Notes: a model not told the origin generated them from the sequence alone. A DNA stretch of 64,000 nucleotides from Paracentrotus lividus (GCA_940671915.1 CALNVZ010001883.1:321280-385279), one strand, 5' to 3'. Numbered from the stretch's first letter, positions 39,147 to 51,353 are shown. Program-made: numbers and translations.

Positions 39147-39990
39147 TTAGACCTTGACCCTTTTTTGAAGATTGGGATAACATGGGCAAGTTTCCAGTCT
39201 GTGTGCACTATTACTTCCACTAAGGACTTGTTGTATATTTAGGCTAGGGGTACACATAATTGGTTTGCCGTTGTCTTGAGGATAACTGGAGGTATCTCAT
39301 CTGGTCCTGCAGCCTTAGTTGGATCAAGCGCTGTCAGTTTCTTTCTGACACATTCTTCTGTAATCAAGAAGTCTTTGAGAAACATATCTTCAGGTCCTTG
39401 AAATATTATTTCAGGGATAGGTGCTTCATCTTTCTCATCTGTGAACACCGTCGCAAAAAAGTTGTTGAGGGCATTAGCTGTATCGACTCCTGGGTTAATC
39501 GTTTCGCCAGATTTGTTCTTATGAGGCCCGACATAATCCTTTACTTTCTGTTTCGTTCTCACATATGCATAGAAGCTTTTGGTATCTTCCTTTATGTTCT
39601 CTGCAAGTCTTTTCTTAAAGTTTCTTTTGGCTGCTTCTACTTTACGCTTTGCCTCTTTCTGGCACTTCTTATAGTGTTCATATCTTTGAGTTGTCTTCTG
39701 GGCTTTGTACCGCTTCCATGCTCTGTGTTTGCGGCGAATCGATTTCTGTGCTCTCCTTGTGAGCCACAGCGTTTTCTTCTTTTTGCGTTGTTGTTTTGTA
39801 GGAACATAGTCATGTATAAGCCTACGTAATAGTTTTAGGTTCGTCCCATGATTGATCAGCTGATTTGTTATTTAGTTTTTTTATTCCAATCAATCTCCTC
39901 TAGTTCACATCTGATTGCGTCAAAGTTGGCAGATTTGTAGTCTCGTTTAGGTACAGTGTCTCTCTGATTGACGAAGTAGTTTGTATCCCA
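39147..39990 (-). pseudogene. CR1 ORF2 linker and RT N-terminal fragment
   Basis: A 107-codon frame (39,239-39,562) has TANALNNFFATVFTDE, VRKKLTALDPTKAAGPDEI and PPVILKTTANQL, the start of the CR1 reverse transcriptase. Just 3' of it, out of frame, 39,150-39,205 gives DWKLAHVIPIFKKGSRSN. Upstream, the basic linker KRNFKKRLAENIKEDTKSFY and VPKRDYKSANFDAIRCELE can be read in shifting frames to about 39,970. The fragment joins to the RT core beyond foldback E. Confidence 0.85.
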
Positions 39991-40489
39991 TCGTAGCATT
40001 TAGGTTGCGCGTAGTATCAAACTCAAATCGGTAAGTTTGAAACACAAATCGAAATTCTGCGTTTAGAAGCCGTTATGATAACGTTGCAATGACGATAAGT
40101 AATACATGAGGTATGAAATCGCATCTACAACTCATAGTCTATGGGGGTTACCGTTCATCCTGAAGAATTATTAAAGATTTTGTGAAGGCATGTTTTTGGC
40201 CAAAAATGGCATATTTCGGCAAAATTGACAAAATTCGCGTGCGCGTAGTTCCAACTTGAACAGACGATCATTTCGTTATAAATAGTCTAAAAATAGTGAT
40301 TATGGTGTCAAATTGTTGTGAATATTATCAAGATTACTTTAAGAGCAAAAAATCGATGATCTCAAGCTGCATTCTTCCCCGACGCACATTAATGCGCACA
40401 AAATCATGCGCGTGCATTTGTTCTTGAAATGCTTAAAATGACCTGAAACGTACTCTTATTCAGCCATAAATTGATTTTGAAAATTTTAC

Positions 40490-40545
40490 ATTTTTGCGCG
40501 CGCGTGATTCATTAATGCGCGCACTTACGCGCGCGTTATGTTTTA
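40490..40545. repeat. Alternating GC (Z-DNA-prone) palindromic stretch
   Basis: GCGCGCGCG, ATGCGCGCAC and ACGCGCGCG blocks are clustered within about 50 bp around a central ATTAATGCGC. Weaker relatives occur at 40,232-40,244 and 40,378-40,415, and CTGCGCGCACGCGCG lies at 41,113. CpG this dense is unusual in this AT-rich window. Confidence 0.6.
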
Positions 40546-40580
40546 AAAGATGCACTTTTATTTGAAGTTTATGTGCACTA

Positions 40581-40757
40581 ATATAGATATATTGACTGCT
40601 TTGAGGGACATGGTCGTTTCTAGACTTCTCAAGGGAATCTCCGCATCTGCTATAACCCAAGACGCAAGAGTCGGGGTTATGAACAGTTCGGAGATATCCG
40701 AGAGGCCAGATCTAGAAACCGAACTGTCCGAAAAATAAAGCAGTCAATATATATTTT
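40581..40757. repeat. Imperfect inverted repeat, about 177 bp
   Basis: ATATATTGACTGCTTT, GGACA, CGTTTCTAGA, AATCTCCG and TATAACCC on the left are mirrored in order by GGGTTAT, CGGAGATAT, TCTAGAAAC, TGTCC and AAAGCAGTCAATATAT on the right. The loop is about 15 bp (AAGACGCAAGAGTCG). The imperfect stem of about 80 bp resembles a small MITE or a long hairpin precursor. No flanking target duplication is certain. Confidence 0.65.
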
Positions 40758-42929
40758 AATGCCGAATCTAAAAACAACAAACATGGTCTAATTTGACCTA
40801 GAACTAAGTCTAAGTGAAGTCTACGATCTAGATTAAAATAGGCCTACGTTAGATCTAGACTAGCTAGAGTCATGAAAAGTTAAGTCACAGTCTCACAGCC
40901 TCATGGCTCTGCAGGCACAATGCATGCTCAACACGATGCACAGGCACACATTTGCATTCTATTTACAACTAACTGCAAAATGACGGGAAGCAGGCCCTCC
41001 AGAATTAACCTCATAAATCGCTTGTTTAGATCAACATCGTCATCGGAATTCAGGCTTAAAACGCTCAATTAGAAATCTGGATCTTCTAGCGCGACGAAAG
41101 AATTTGTCTACGCTGCGCGCACGCGCGTTGAGGCACAAGCGGAGTTCTCTAAAAGTATCGACCAAATCGCGCCTGCAAATTATGGTATCTTGAATAAGAG
41201 CTGCATCAGCCTTGCACGTAAACAATTGATCACTAGCCAATGGGCAAAAAGTACTGTTAAAATGTTCTATTGACCGATAAAACCGGGAAAAATGTCTATG
41301 GGGCGTTCAGATTATGACTGCTTTAACCAATCAGAAGACAGGATTATTAAAGATTTAAAATGAGGTATATAATATTATTACATATGATTTAACCCAGATT
41401 TCTTTACCTAATTGACGCTTTTATTCAAGCCCGGTAAGCTGTGCGATACAAAAACGACTGCGGTACACTTGTGTTACAATGTGGCGGTCAGCTGTGCGGA
41501 TTGAATTTGATGGCAGCAGGTCACGATAGTTTCGCGACTGTTCTATTTAGAGCAGGGGGGTGAACGGCGTTTGGGCATTAGTGGGGGTACAAGTCGGCGT
41601 TTATTGGAAGACATTTATTTTTTTAGCGACTTGTTTTTGTCATTTTCTCAATTTTTCCACTAGTGTTTAAGGAAATTATCGCCACTGACTTGCGTGTTAT
41701 TCGAAATCGTAGCAATGTCGCTATTTTTTCTTCTTTCTATTCATCTCTCAGATACTGAGATATGCACGTAACACCTTGGTTTCCCATGAGCAAGAATGGT
41801 ACGACCCGTAGCCGGCCTGGCTCGCTATAGTCAAGTTCCCCAAATCAGACGGAGACAATTGGTTTGATCTTTTGATTTTAAAAATGACGGTGGTTTTTTT
41901 CATCAAATAAGAATAATTTATATATCAACATTTCCGGAATGAACTGAATAACTTGAATCTTTTTCCGTTGGTGAAAAATAGCCCGCTCCCGGCAAGAAAA
42001 TTTCAGATAAAGCCAGAAGCATTCAGTCAAAAAAGTTCAATACCACAGAAACTTTGACAAAATTGATGAATTTCAAACAAAAAATGACGGTTCGATAAAA
42101 GAGCAAAATATCGTGATTTTATATCACCATAAAAGAAGGAGAGTTAAATTTTCTAATACTTTTTCCGTTGGTGAACTAGGCCCATCGGATCAAAAGATAT
42201 GGTTGAAAAAAGAGGAAAATTGTACCGTTTTGCAGCTTTTTTTAGCGGCGCGCGGTGTGTTTGTAGGGGTTGACGCTTAAGTGTTAGGGTAAAATCCATA
42301 TGTATCCCTTATCTAAGATTGTTTGCATTGAGAGTGTACACAAGGAGAAAAAGAATAGTTTAACTTTTTCAATACATTAAAACCATGTAATTATACTCTT
42401 CCAGATGTTTTTTTGTCGGCGTTCAATATTGTTAGCATAATGTATGTATATGCATTCTAAACACAACACAAAAAGAAAGTTCCCCTTATTTCAGATATCA
42501 ATAATTTTTGAACCAGGAGGAATTTTAAAAATCTAGTTATATGTCCATGTAGGGAATTCAATTAGCTACCATAGGACGGAATTTCAGGAAAAATCATTCA
42601 GTCATTCTTCAGTGATTAATGGTTGAATGCAAAAATGTCATTTTTTGAAGTTTACAAGCCTAAAATCACAACTTTGATTCTATGGAATCGGACCCATTTT
42701 CAGATTTTAAACAATTTACACGTCAGAGTGTACGCAAACCGTGCTTCCCAACATACGGAAACGAAATTTGCGTCAAATTTCACGGTTGAGTGAGCATTCA
42801 CCAAAAATTGCCCAAACTGCGATTCTTACTTCTTTGCCGTAGTATAATCGATCAAATATGAGGGAATTCCTGTTTTAGAAGTGTATGTAACCAATATCCA
42901 TCCATTCACGGTTGAATGAACCCATCATA

Positions 42930-43840
42930 CCCGGGGGGCAAAACCCATATTTTTAGAGTTAGCTGCATCGGCGAGATCTAAAAAGTAGTCCTATGTAATA
43001 TGATTCTTTGTACCCATAGCAGCACCGCTAGGGTGGACTACTCGGTGGTAAAGTGACACGAGGGTCTCTACAGGCGGGGGCGCCCAAAATAGCCGCCCTT
43101 TTTACAAAAAATAGTATTTTAAAGAAAATGACTAAAAATAATTCTTTGAACTCAATGAGTTGGGTCTCATATGAAAGATTACTAAATTTCCTTTACAATA
43201 ATGCTAAATTTTGTGAGAATTGAAATTAAATAAATTCAGTTTTGTACTTAAAAACGTCATTTTTTGAATTTTTTTCCAAAAAATAATTTTTTTTACACAT
43301 TTTTTAATTGAATGTATCAACATTTCTAAAAAGAGCTGAGAGTTGTTACTGTCCGAAAAATTGCCCATTGGTATGTCCTATGATCTTTAAAAAGATTGGG
43401 GTAAAAATTTTTTCTGTTAAAAGCTATTAAACGCTATACCTATGAGCGTAATATACGAAAAATCCAAAATTTCGCCCAATTATAGCGAAAACCCGTATAT
43501 ACACGTGTTATACCGTACATATTGTACACGTATTCTGTATTGTGACTGACTAGGCTTATCTTTCAGATTTAATGAACTTTTGGGAGCATGATAAAGTTTC
43601 CAAATGGATTTAATAAAACACTACCAAATTTTCTGGTGTGTATATAGAAATGGAGCACATGTGCGTTAATGGGGGAGGCAGGTTTTTTTTATTATTATTA
43701 TTTTCCATATATTTTTATGAAGAATACCTTGTTCTAATATTCATAGTTTTATTATGCATTTTTTTTTTTTACCTAAACGAATATGTACATACTAAAATGA
43801 TTGGATGAGTGTCAATAAAATTATCAAAGGAGTATCCGGG
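42930..43840 (+). repeat. Left terminal inverted repeat of element B
   Basis: Landmarks match the reverse complement of 49,915-50,880 in order: GAGATCTAAAAAGTAGTC, GGTGGTAAAGTGACACGAGG, CTACAGGCGGGGGCGCCC, ATAGCCGCCC, a run of A/T blocks, TTTAATGAACTTTTGGGAGC, TAGAAATGGAGC and GAATACNTTG. Similarity fades near 43,840. Confidence 0.8.
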
Positions 43841-43879
43841 GGTGGGTGTCTGACAGTATCAGCCGAACCCAAAATTTAG

Positions 43880-44640
43880 TGGGGAAATTAAAACGGGAAT
43901 TTTGTACTTTTACACGTAGGGGAGACCGGGTATGGAAGTTACACGGGTCAGTTGTTACAGTTCTCAGTGTGCTAAGATGGAACAAGAGAGGATGTTGGCC
44001 TAACTGGCATCTAATATATCAGCCTAAACATAGCTGTAGATGAAACTGCCGGGGTCGTGAGGTTTCTCCATTGTTTTATTAAAAGTAATTCAACAAAAAG
44101 ACGCATTTTTTTACATTTCAAAGGTAAATGTTTTGGACAAATTGAAGATTTGTAAATAGCTCTTACAACTGAATGGCAAATGATGATAGTCTGTAGTTGT
44201 GTAAGATATGAGTAGCAGGGTGTATGTCTATAATATACCGCCTGGCCTCGCCGCTGTAATCTGCCTAATGACTGTGCTAACAGTCGATTTCTGTGTGCGT
44301 AAAATCACCCATGGGGTAGGTTGTTACAACAACCGTACCCATGTTGATGTAAAACTTACCCCAATTACATTACATATGTAAAATTATACATTTGTCTCAA
44401 TTTTCCAGTGTTAATATTTTTAGTTTTGCGTATTATTACTTTGTCTATTCTAGAGCTCTACTTGGATCTTAAGTACTGTTAACTCGAATGTCAAAAACTG
44501 GAAAGTGATGAAGATGTAAAAGTATGGTATATGGAGAGATTTACGACACTTGTCAAACTTACCGTGATTTTACTATATGTAAAAACTTGAACCGTATGGT
44601 GTACAACCTAACCCCGTTATGGGGTAGGTTGTTTAGCAGA
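43880..44640 (+). repeat. GGGGTAGGTTGTT motif cluster inside element B
   Basis: Variants of a GGGTA(G)GTTGTTACA word recur: GGGTATGGAAGTTACACGGG (43,927), GGGTCAGTTGTTACAG (43,945), ATGGGGTAGGTTGTTACA (44,311), reversed ACAACCTAACCCC (44,602) and ATGGGGTAGGTTGTT (44,618). They are spread over 700 bp in both orientations, as in some non-autonomous DNA elements. No boundaries are found. Confidence 0.4.
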
Positions 44641-44844
44641 AAAAATGTACTTCACGTAATTAAAGCTGTAGTTAATTAGTGTTTACATGGTTTTGCAAGT
44701 TTTAATATGCTCAGGTCATTAGCTCAACATTAATACATCGTACAGATCCCATATGGATTGAGTGAGTTCTTTCGTTGAATATCTGGCCAAAATGTGAATT
44801 TTGTACGTCCATGACCCGTCTCGCCCTACACCCCAACCCTGGAA

Positions 44845-46773
44845 AAAGAAAAGAAAAATAAAATCTGAACGGCGTGACCGCAAAATTGAATCTAACATAC
44901 CTTTACCACTCACAGGTTCTTACTTTTTTATTTATTATTTATTTATTTTATTTATTGATTTTATTCATTTATTCATTTTATCTCATTATTGTTACATTCA
45001 TCTTCAATGCCATATAATATCTTTTTTTAAAATTTAATTCTTACATTTATTATGTGTTTATTCATTCATTCATTCATCCAATCACATTAATTCCTTTTCG
45101 TCATTATTTTTTATTTATTTATTCTTATCATTCATTCATGTTATAATATTATTCCATTGTATAGTTCATTTTATATATCTGAAATAACGAATATTGTTCT
45201 GTTCAATGGGGCCATACCATTCTAGTTGTTAAACTTTTAAGAGATGATGGGCGCTTACTTACCTAAGCTGCAAGACGAACGTGCCCAATTGAGCTTTTTT
45301 TGTTTTGACAGTTTTCACTTTATTTTTTTTTTGTGACGAGCAACCTACCTTTCAAGAAAAGTTGCAACTTGATAAGTCGCTAAGAGTCCTGAACGCTTTT
45401 CAAAGATAGGAATAACTTATTGCAAAGGAAAAAAAAAGTGCCTGTCACTTGTTCAATCGAAATCCTGAGTGCAGATCAAAAATTCCGTGTAAGATATGGT
45501 ATATTTTGCTCTCAAATATGCTCATGCGCCTACATAGTTTGGATCCTCGATGCCGCCATTATATCTATATGAGCTTATTGTTCCAGGGCAATTGAAAAGC
45601 TATGAATTCTCAGGCTTTCCGGAGATGTACATTTCATTTAATTGATTTAAAAAAAGTCCTGTCACTTTGAACATATCATTATAGAGGTTCTATTCCTCAC
45701 TAGCAAGTATATTACGCTTACACATGCATATGGCGGCATAGAAACATGTGAACGGCGTCTTCACAAGACTTGTCGACAAGTTCAACAATCTATGGTCTTT
45801 GTTTTTGAGCATATCAAATATGAATTGGCAATATTCTGATTACAACCTTCAGCACAATAATGTGTATAAGCTGTCTTGCCTCAAATCGTGTATTGTCCCT
45901 TCCATCTGGCTATGGGGAATCTATTTAAGCTAACGAATGCAGTAAATCATAAATTTTCTTCCTTTTAAATATCCACGAGTAGATTGCTCACCGGAACGGA
46001 CCATCACACTGTCATGGGAAGTCTTCTTACGCGAGTTTTGTGTGAGCTTAATTATTTATGGCAGCCATGCTGTATAGATTTCCCTGCGCTTCTCAGCCGT
46101 ATTTCAACGTCACTTTGTTGCGTCTGGCCTCTTAGATATAAAGATAGAGTCGCGCCTTGTGTATAGTTACGATTTAATGCGCATGCATTGGATATCCGTT
46201 TAACTTTACTTTTACATAGAGTTAGAATGATATGAATTCTATACAGTTAAGAAGAAGTAAATCATTGCACGTATGGTCAGTGATGGTATACATACAAATA
46301 AGATAAATTTATAAAGTTAATACAAAATAACTCTCATTTGAAAATTGATCACTCATTATAAGACCGAAGGATGATTTCCTTTTCACAACACAACACCCCC
46401 TCCCCACCCTGAGAGCAATTTTATATCCTGTGACCTAAAATATGTGGGCGTACGTTTTTACTCAGCTCGTGTGTCCTAACAAATTCTTGGGGTGTCGAAT
46501 TTGATAAATCTGAAATGAAGATTTTGGCATCCCCCTCTCAAGAAATCTGAATCCGTGCCCAATTTATAAGGGAATTTAAATATTAACACCATCATGGAAA
46601 TTTGAATCACTGTATACTCCTTATTAAAAGGTCATGGGGCAGTTTTGGGATTAAATACCTTTTACAATAAAACACATTTCAACAAAATGTAATAAAATAT
46701 ACGGCCTCCTTTGTCTTTTTATATTGCTTTTTACGACATATTAGATTTAAAGCTATATTATCGAAAGTCTCTC
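44845..46773 (+). repeat. First copy of a 1.93-kb block flanking the N gap
   Basis: From AAATAAAATCTGAACGG to ATTAGATTTAAAGC..TATTATCGAAAG this block repeats, base for base apart from many one-base indels, at 46,799-48,737. It contains TTTA/TTCA microsatellites near its start (44,928-45,180), CACAAGACTTGT near its middle and TTATAAGGGAATTTAAATATT near its end. No gene. Confidence 0.9.
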
Positions 46774-46798
46774 NNNNNNNNNNNNNNNNNNNNNNNNN
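46774..46798. other. Assembly gap (25 N) between duplicate flanks
   Basis: Exactly 25 N. Its left flank ends and its right flank begins at the corresponding extremities of one repeated block. This is what two overlapping contig ends that failed to merge would produce. Confidence 0.97.
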
Positions 46799-48737
46799 AA
46801 AAAGAAATAAAATCTGAACGGGTGACACGACAAAAATTGATCTAAATACCTTTCACCCACTCACATGGTTCTTATTTATTTATTTTATTTATTTATTTAT
46901 TATTTATTCTTTATTGAATTTTATTCATTTGTTTATCATTCATTCATTCATCCATCCATAATTCCCTTTTTTTATTAAAATTTATTCTTTCATTTATTCA
47001 TGTGTTTTAATTCATTCATTCATTCATCCATCCAATTAATTCCTTTTTGTCATTTATTTTATTTATTTTATTTATTCATTCATTCATTCATTTATATATA
47101 TTCATTCCATTTATTCATTTTATATATCTGAAAAACGAATTATTGCTTCTTTCAATGGGCCATTATCAATTCTAGTTGTAAACTTAAGAGATAGAGGGCG
47201 CTAACCATTCTACTTCAAAATGCGAACGTGCCCATTGACTTTTTTTGTTTTTGGACAAGTTTTTCACTTTATTTTCTTTATTGTTGACAGCAACTACCTT
47301 TCAAAGAAATGGTCAACTTGAATAAGTTACGGCTAAGAGTTCTGAACTTTTCAAAGATAGGAATAACTTATTTGCAAAGGGAAAAAAAAAGTCCTGCACT
47401 TGCTGTCAATTCGAATCCTAGTCAGATCAAAATTCCGTTACGAATATGGTATATTTTTGCTTCCTCAAAAAAGCTCATGCGCTACATAGTTTTGATCCTC
47501 GATGCCGCATTATACTATTATAGCTTATTGTTCACAGGGCAATTAAAAGCTTGAATTCTCAGCTTTCCGGAGATGGTACATTCATTTTAATTGATTTAAA
47601 AAAAGTCCTGTCACTTTGGAACATAATCATAAGAGGTTCTTTCCTCGACTAGTCAAATATTTTACGCTTATCACATGCTATATCGCATAGAAACATGTGA
47701 ACGGCGTCTTCACAAGACTTGTTTGAAAGTTCACAATCTATGTCTTTGTTTTGAGCCATCAAATATTGAATTGCATATTCTGATTTACAACTTCAGCACA
47801 ATTTAAGTTATAAGCTGGCCCAAATGTGTATTTCCTCCATCTGGACTTGGGGGAATCTAATAAACTAACAACATGATAAAAGTCATCCAATTTCTTTCCA
47901 TATCCACGAGTAGATTGCTCAACCGAACGGACCATTCACACTGCAGGGAAGTCCTTCTTTTACGCGGAGTTTTTGTGCAGCTAATTTATATATGCAGCCA
48001 GCTGCTATAGATTTCTTGCGCTTTCTCAGCCCGTCATTTCCAACGCTCACTTTTGGCGTCTGGCCTCTTAGATATAAAATAGACGCGCTCTTGTGTAATT
48101 ACGATTTAATGCCAGCACTTGGTATACGTTAACTTACAAATGTTTACATTTAGAAGTAGAATGATTATGATTCGTATACAGTTAAGAAGAAGTAAATCAT
48201 TGCACTATGGTCAGTTGATGGTATACATACAATAGGATAAATTTATAAAGTTAATACAAAAAATAACTCTTCATTGAAAAATTGATCACTCATTATAAAG
48301 ACGATAGATGATTTTCCTTTTCACAAAACACAACACCCCCTCCCACCCTGAGAGCAATTTTTAATATCCTGTGACCTAAAAATGTGGCGCGATTACGTTT
48401 TTACTCAGGCTCGTGTGTTCCTCTTAACAAATTCTTGGGGCTGTCGAATTTGATAAATCTGAAAATTGAAGATTTTGGCATTCCCCCTCTCAAGAAATTC
48501 TGGAATCCGTGCCCAATTTATAAGGGAATTTAAATATTAACACCCATCATGGAAATTTGAATCACTTTATCACTCCTTATTAAAAGGTCCATGGGGGCAG
48601 TTATTGGGATTAAATACCTTTTACAATAAAAACACATTTCAACAAAATGTAATTAAAATATACGCGGTCCTCCTTTGTCTTTTTATATTGCTTTTTACGA
48701 CATATTAGATTTAAAGCCTATATTATCGAAAAAGTCT
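46799..48737 (+). repeat. Second copy of the 1.93-kb block
   Basis: The same landmarks as 44,845-46,773 in the same order, with differences that are nearly all single-base insertions or deletions. The 81-codon frame at 47,309-47,554 is not open in the first copy, so it is not conserved even between these copies. Microsatellite tracts of TTTA and TTCA lie at 46,868-47,110. Confidence 0.9.
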
Positions 48738-49914
48738 TCTCATTGAAAATATGTTTCCCTTATATGTTCACTGAGGAAGATAGAGGTCATTAAAATTTTT
48801 TTGCCTCAAAATTGAACTTCATATTAATCAGATTATAAATCGCTTTCAAAGAAATGATTACGGTGTAAGCAAAAAATGGATTAAACAACTGGCTCACAAT
48901 CTTAAACTGTATACTGACGATGGTGCGACTGTTCGACCACGGCGGATTAAGGCAGGGGGCAAATAAATTAATTTTAATTTAATCAATTGTTATTTTAAAC
49001 CAGTAAAAATTGGACGGCGAATTATGTCTTTCAGGCATTCTTTTCACTTACTATGATGACCCCTCCCAAAAAAGAAGAAGAACAAAAAAAAAATGAACTC
49101 ACCAAGGCTCTTGGGCATCAGGCCTTCACTGGATCACGCCACTTCCATGTTAAATACAATTTATTATGTGGCCTTGACAGAGCCCCCGCCCATTCATTTA
49201 TTCCCATAACCTACAAATTTTTTATTAATTTCCGTTTTATACAGAGTTGTGCAATATGCGTGATACGATGTTTAAGAGTATAGCCAGCTCCATATTTCTT
49301 ATAAAAAGGGGTCCAGGGGCGAAGTTGTGGGGAGGCGCGGGTAATGCCCCTTTTCTCGCTAGAAGTGATGCCTTTTAATGATAGGCGACAATTAAATTTT
49401 CAGTTCATGTCTTTTTGACTGTCGTTCATTTTACAAAATAACAATCTTATCATCTAATAGAATCTAGGAATTCTGTCAGATTTGTGGAAGGGCTGAACTG
49501 GGGACAGGTAGCCATAAAATAAAATCGGCCTTCGGACCTTTCCAATTATTCTCATCATTTTATTTCAAAATAAGAGTATTTATTTACTCTTTATGTATGC
49601 CATACCATACTTAAGTACGTTGTTTATCACTACAGTTGCAATTACTTGCATTTAACCGTATAGGACAGGGGCTTGAAAGAGTAATATTCCTCACTTAAAA
49701 GGCCCACCTTGTATAAGGAAAGATTATGAATGAAATAATATAAATTAATGACAAAAAGAAAGCATATGGGGATTATTAATCCCCACTTCACTTTGGTCGG
49801 ACATCCACATTTATTTTCTTTCTCCTTTTTCCCCCGAGAGCAGGGGGTTAAGCCACCAAATTCCCGATTTTAGGGATTTCCCCTAATTTTTCTGAGTTAG
49901 GCGGACCTATGAGG
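48738..49914. other. Interior of element B without genes
   Basis: No recognisable coding block. An open frame at 49,053-49,283 begins in an A-rich low-complexity stretch and matches no family I know. Confidence 0.45.
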
Positions 49915-50880
49915 CCCCCACCCCCCCATAGCGTTCTTCGTCGATAATGGACCCATTTCATTATTTTTGTGCCGTGACTCTGATTGAATTTGTACGATGT
50001 ACATGAATTTTTACAGATTTTTGCGTGCACAAGGTCAAAAATATGTATTACCAATGTATTCTTTATTAAAAAAAAATAAAATAAACATGCTTGCCCCCAC
50101 CACATGGGCTCCATTTCTAAATACAAAACATAAAGTGTTATTGTCGGGTTTATTTAAATCTCTTTAGAAACTTATTGCTGCTCCCAAAAGTTCATTAAAT
50201 TTGTAAAAGAATAAGATTAGCCACGGTCATTCACAATGTTTTCGTTACCAATACATGTATATGTTATGTACGCGTTTATAACACGTATATATGGCCGGCT
50301 TTTCAACATAAATAGCACGAAATTCTTGATTTGTTTGTATATTACATTTCATATTTTTAGCGTATTATAACTTTTTATAGAAATAAGTTTGGCTCCAAAT
50401 TCTTTTTTTTCATGATGATGGGACACACCACATGGGCATTTTTTCAGAAGTAACACTTTCAGCTCTCATTAGCAAATTTTAATTTACATTAGATTAAAAA
50501 AAATATATGTTAAAAAAATTCATTTTGGAAAAAAATGCAAAAAAAAATGAATGTATTTATGTACAAAACTGAATTTATTTAACTTCCAATTCTCACTAAA
50601 GTTAGCATTTGTGTAAAAAAAATTAAATACTTTTTTCATATGGACCCCAACTCATTGAATTTAGATAATTATTTCTAAAGTCATTTTCTTTTAAAATACT
50701 AATTTTTTTGTAAATAAGGGCGGCTATTTTGGGGCGCCCCCGCCTGTAGAAGACCTCGTGTCACTTTTACCACCGCGCGTAGTCCACCTTAGAGGTTTGC
50801 TATGCGGACACAGAAAAACATTAGATATGACTACTTTTTAGATCTCGCCAAGTCAGGTCCACGCCTCTTGCCCCCTGGGA
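49915..50880 (-). repeat. Right terminal inverted repeat of element B
   Basis: The reverse complement of 42,930-43,840, with many small indels. GCTCCCAAAAGTTCATTAAA (50,182) and GGGCGGCTATTTTGGGGCGC (50,718) are easy anchors. The 92-codon minus frame here (49,848-50,126) is a by-product and not a gene. Confidence 0.8.
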
Positions 50881-51353
50881 TCAATCAACCCCAAATATGC
50901 GCATTTTAGAATTACAAAGAGTCATTGTAGTAATTTTAAGGCACTAGAAAAGCATCTCAATAACTTTTGGGTTTCATTTATATTCTTAGGGCACGGTGTG
51001 AAGGATCTTATGGCATTTATTCAAAAAATTTCATGCTTCAGTGAGCACGTCGAAGCATAGAAAAGCCCTTTTCTCACGTACGGACTAAAAATTCCAAAAT
51101 TATCTTACTTTTGATTAAATATAACAATTTCTTTGTTGGGAGTACGTTTGATTTTATTTTCATAAAAAAACCCATGATGTTTTCACGCCTCAGTGGGCAC
51201 AAGATACAAGAAATCATGATAATGAAACGTAATTTGAGTAACGATCATGTAGTTAGAGACCAGTATGTGCAAAGTTCTTCATACCAATAAATTCACAGTA
51301 AAATTGAACAAAAACTTGGACAATTAATGATAAGTCCAATGGAGGAGGAAATG

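Larger units (their letters stand above)
35293..39990 (-). mobile_element. CR1-clade LINE ORF2, 5'-truncated, split by two insertions
   Basis: Read on the minus strand, the element runs 39,990-39,147, then 36,851-36,073, then 35,800-35,293. Together these give about 2.1 kb of ORF2 covering the linker, reverse transcriptase and C-terminus. The order of motifs is continuous across both insertions, which proves they are secondary. No endonuclease domain is present, so the copy is 5'-truncated near 39,990. It lies in a gene-poor setting and was the target for foldback E and for a small LINE fragment. The three coding remnants are described separately. Confidence 0.88.
39990..42460. other. Intergenic stretch without a recognised gene
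   Basis: No recognisable coding block. A 66-codon minus frame at 41,040-41,240 (with an arginine-rich RELRLCLNARARSVDKF.. segment) is open but unrecognised; it could be a lone exon or chance. The phrase TTTTTCCGTTGGTGAA occurs twice (41,960 and 42,162). A Z-DNA-prone stretch and a hairpin are listed separately. Confidence 0.35.
42930..50880. mobile_element. Element B, long-terminal-inverted-repeat element nested in A1
   Basis: The ends are CCCGGGGGGC (42,930) and GCCCCCTGGG (50,871-50,880). The uninterrupted target in copy A3 reads CCCATCAATCAACC; here CCCATCA and ATCAATCAACC flank the insert, so a target duplication of about four bases (ATCA) is likely. Inverted ends extend about 900 bp. 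The apparent length of 7.95 kb includes an assembly duplication of about 1.95 kb, so the true element is nearer 6 kb. No transposase-like frame is present; the superfamily is unknown. Confidence 0.7.
42461..51353. mobile_element. Foldback family A, copy A1 (one arm, interrupted by element B)
   Basis: ACACAACACAAAAAGAAAGT at 42,461 begins the same arm seen intact at 55,421 onward. 42,461-42,928 matches 55,421-55,880, and 50,881-51,353 continues with the match to 55,881-56,405. Element B lies between. The arm stops at the family's centre (GTCAATGGAGGAGGAAAT), so the second arm is missing from this copy. Confidence 0.8.

Noticed and set aside
39260-39829. 189-codon plus-strand frame, hydrophobic and cysteine-rich, resembling a membrane protein
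   Set aside because: It is the complement of the lysine- and glutamate-rich CR1 ORF2 linker; antisense of K/E codons gives F, L, S and C.
42930-50880. Element B as a Polinton-like or other virus-like element because of its long inverted ends
   Set aside because: No capsid, polymerase, integrase or other coding block is visible, the termini do not fit, and the true length is only about 6 kb.
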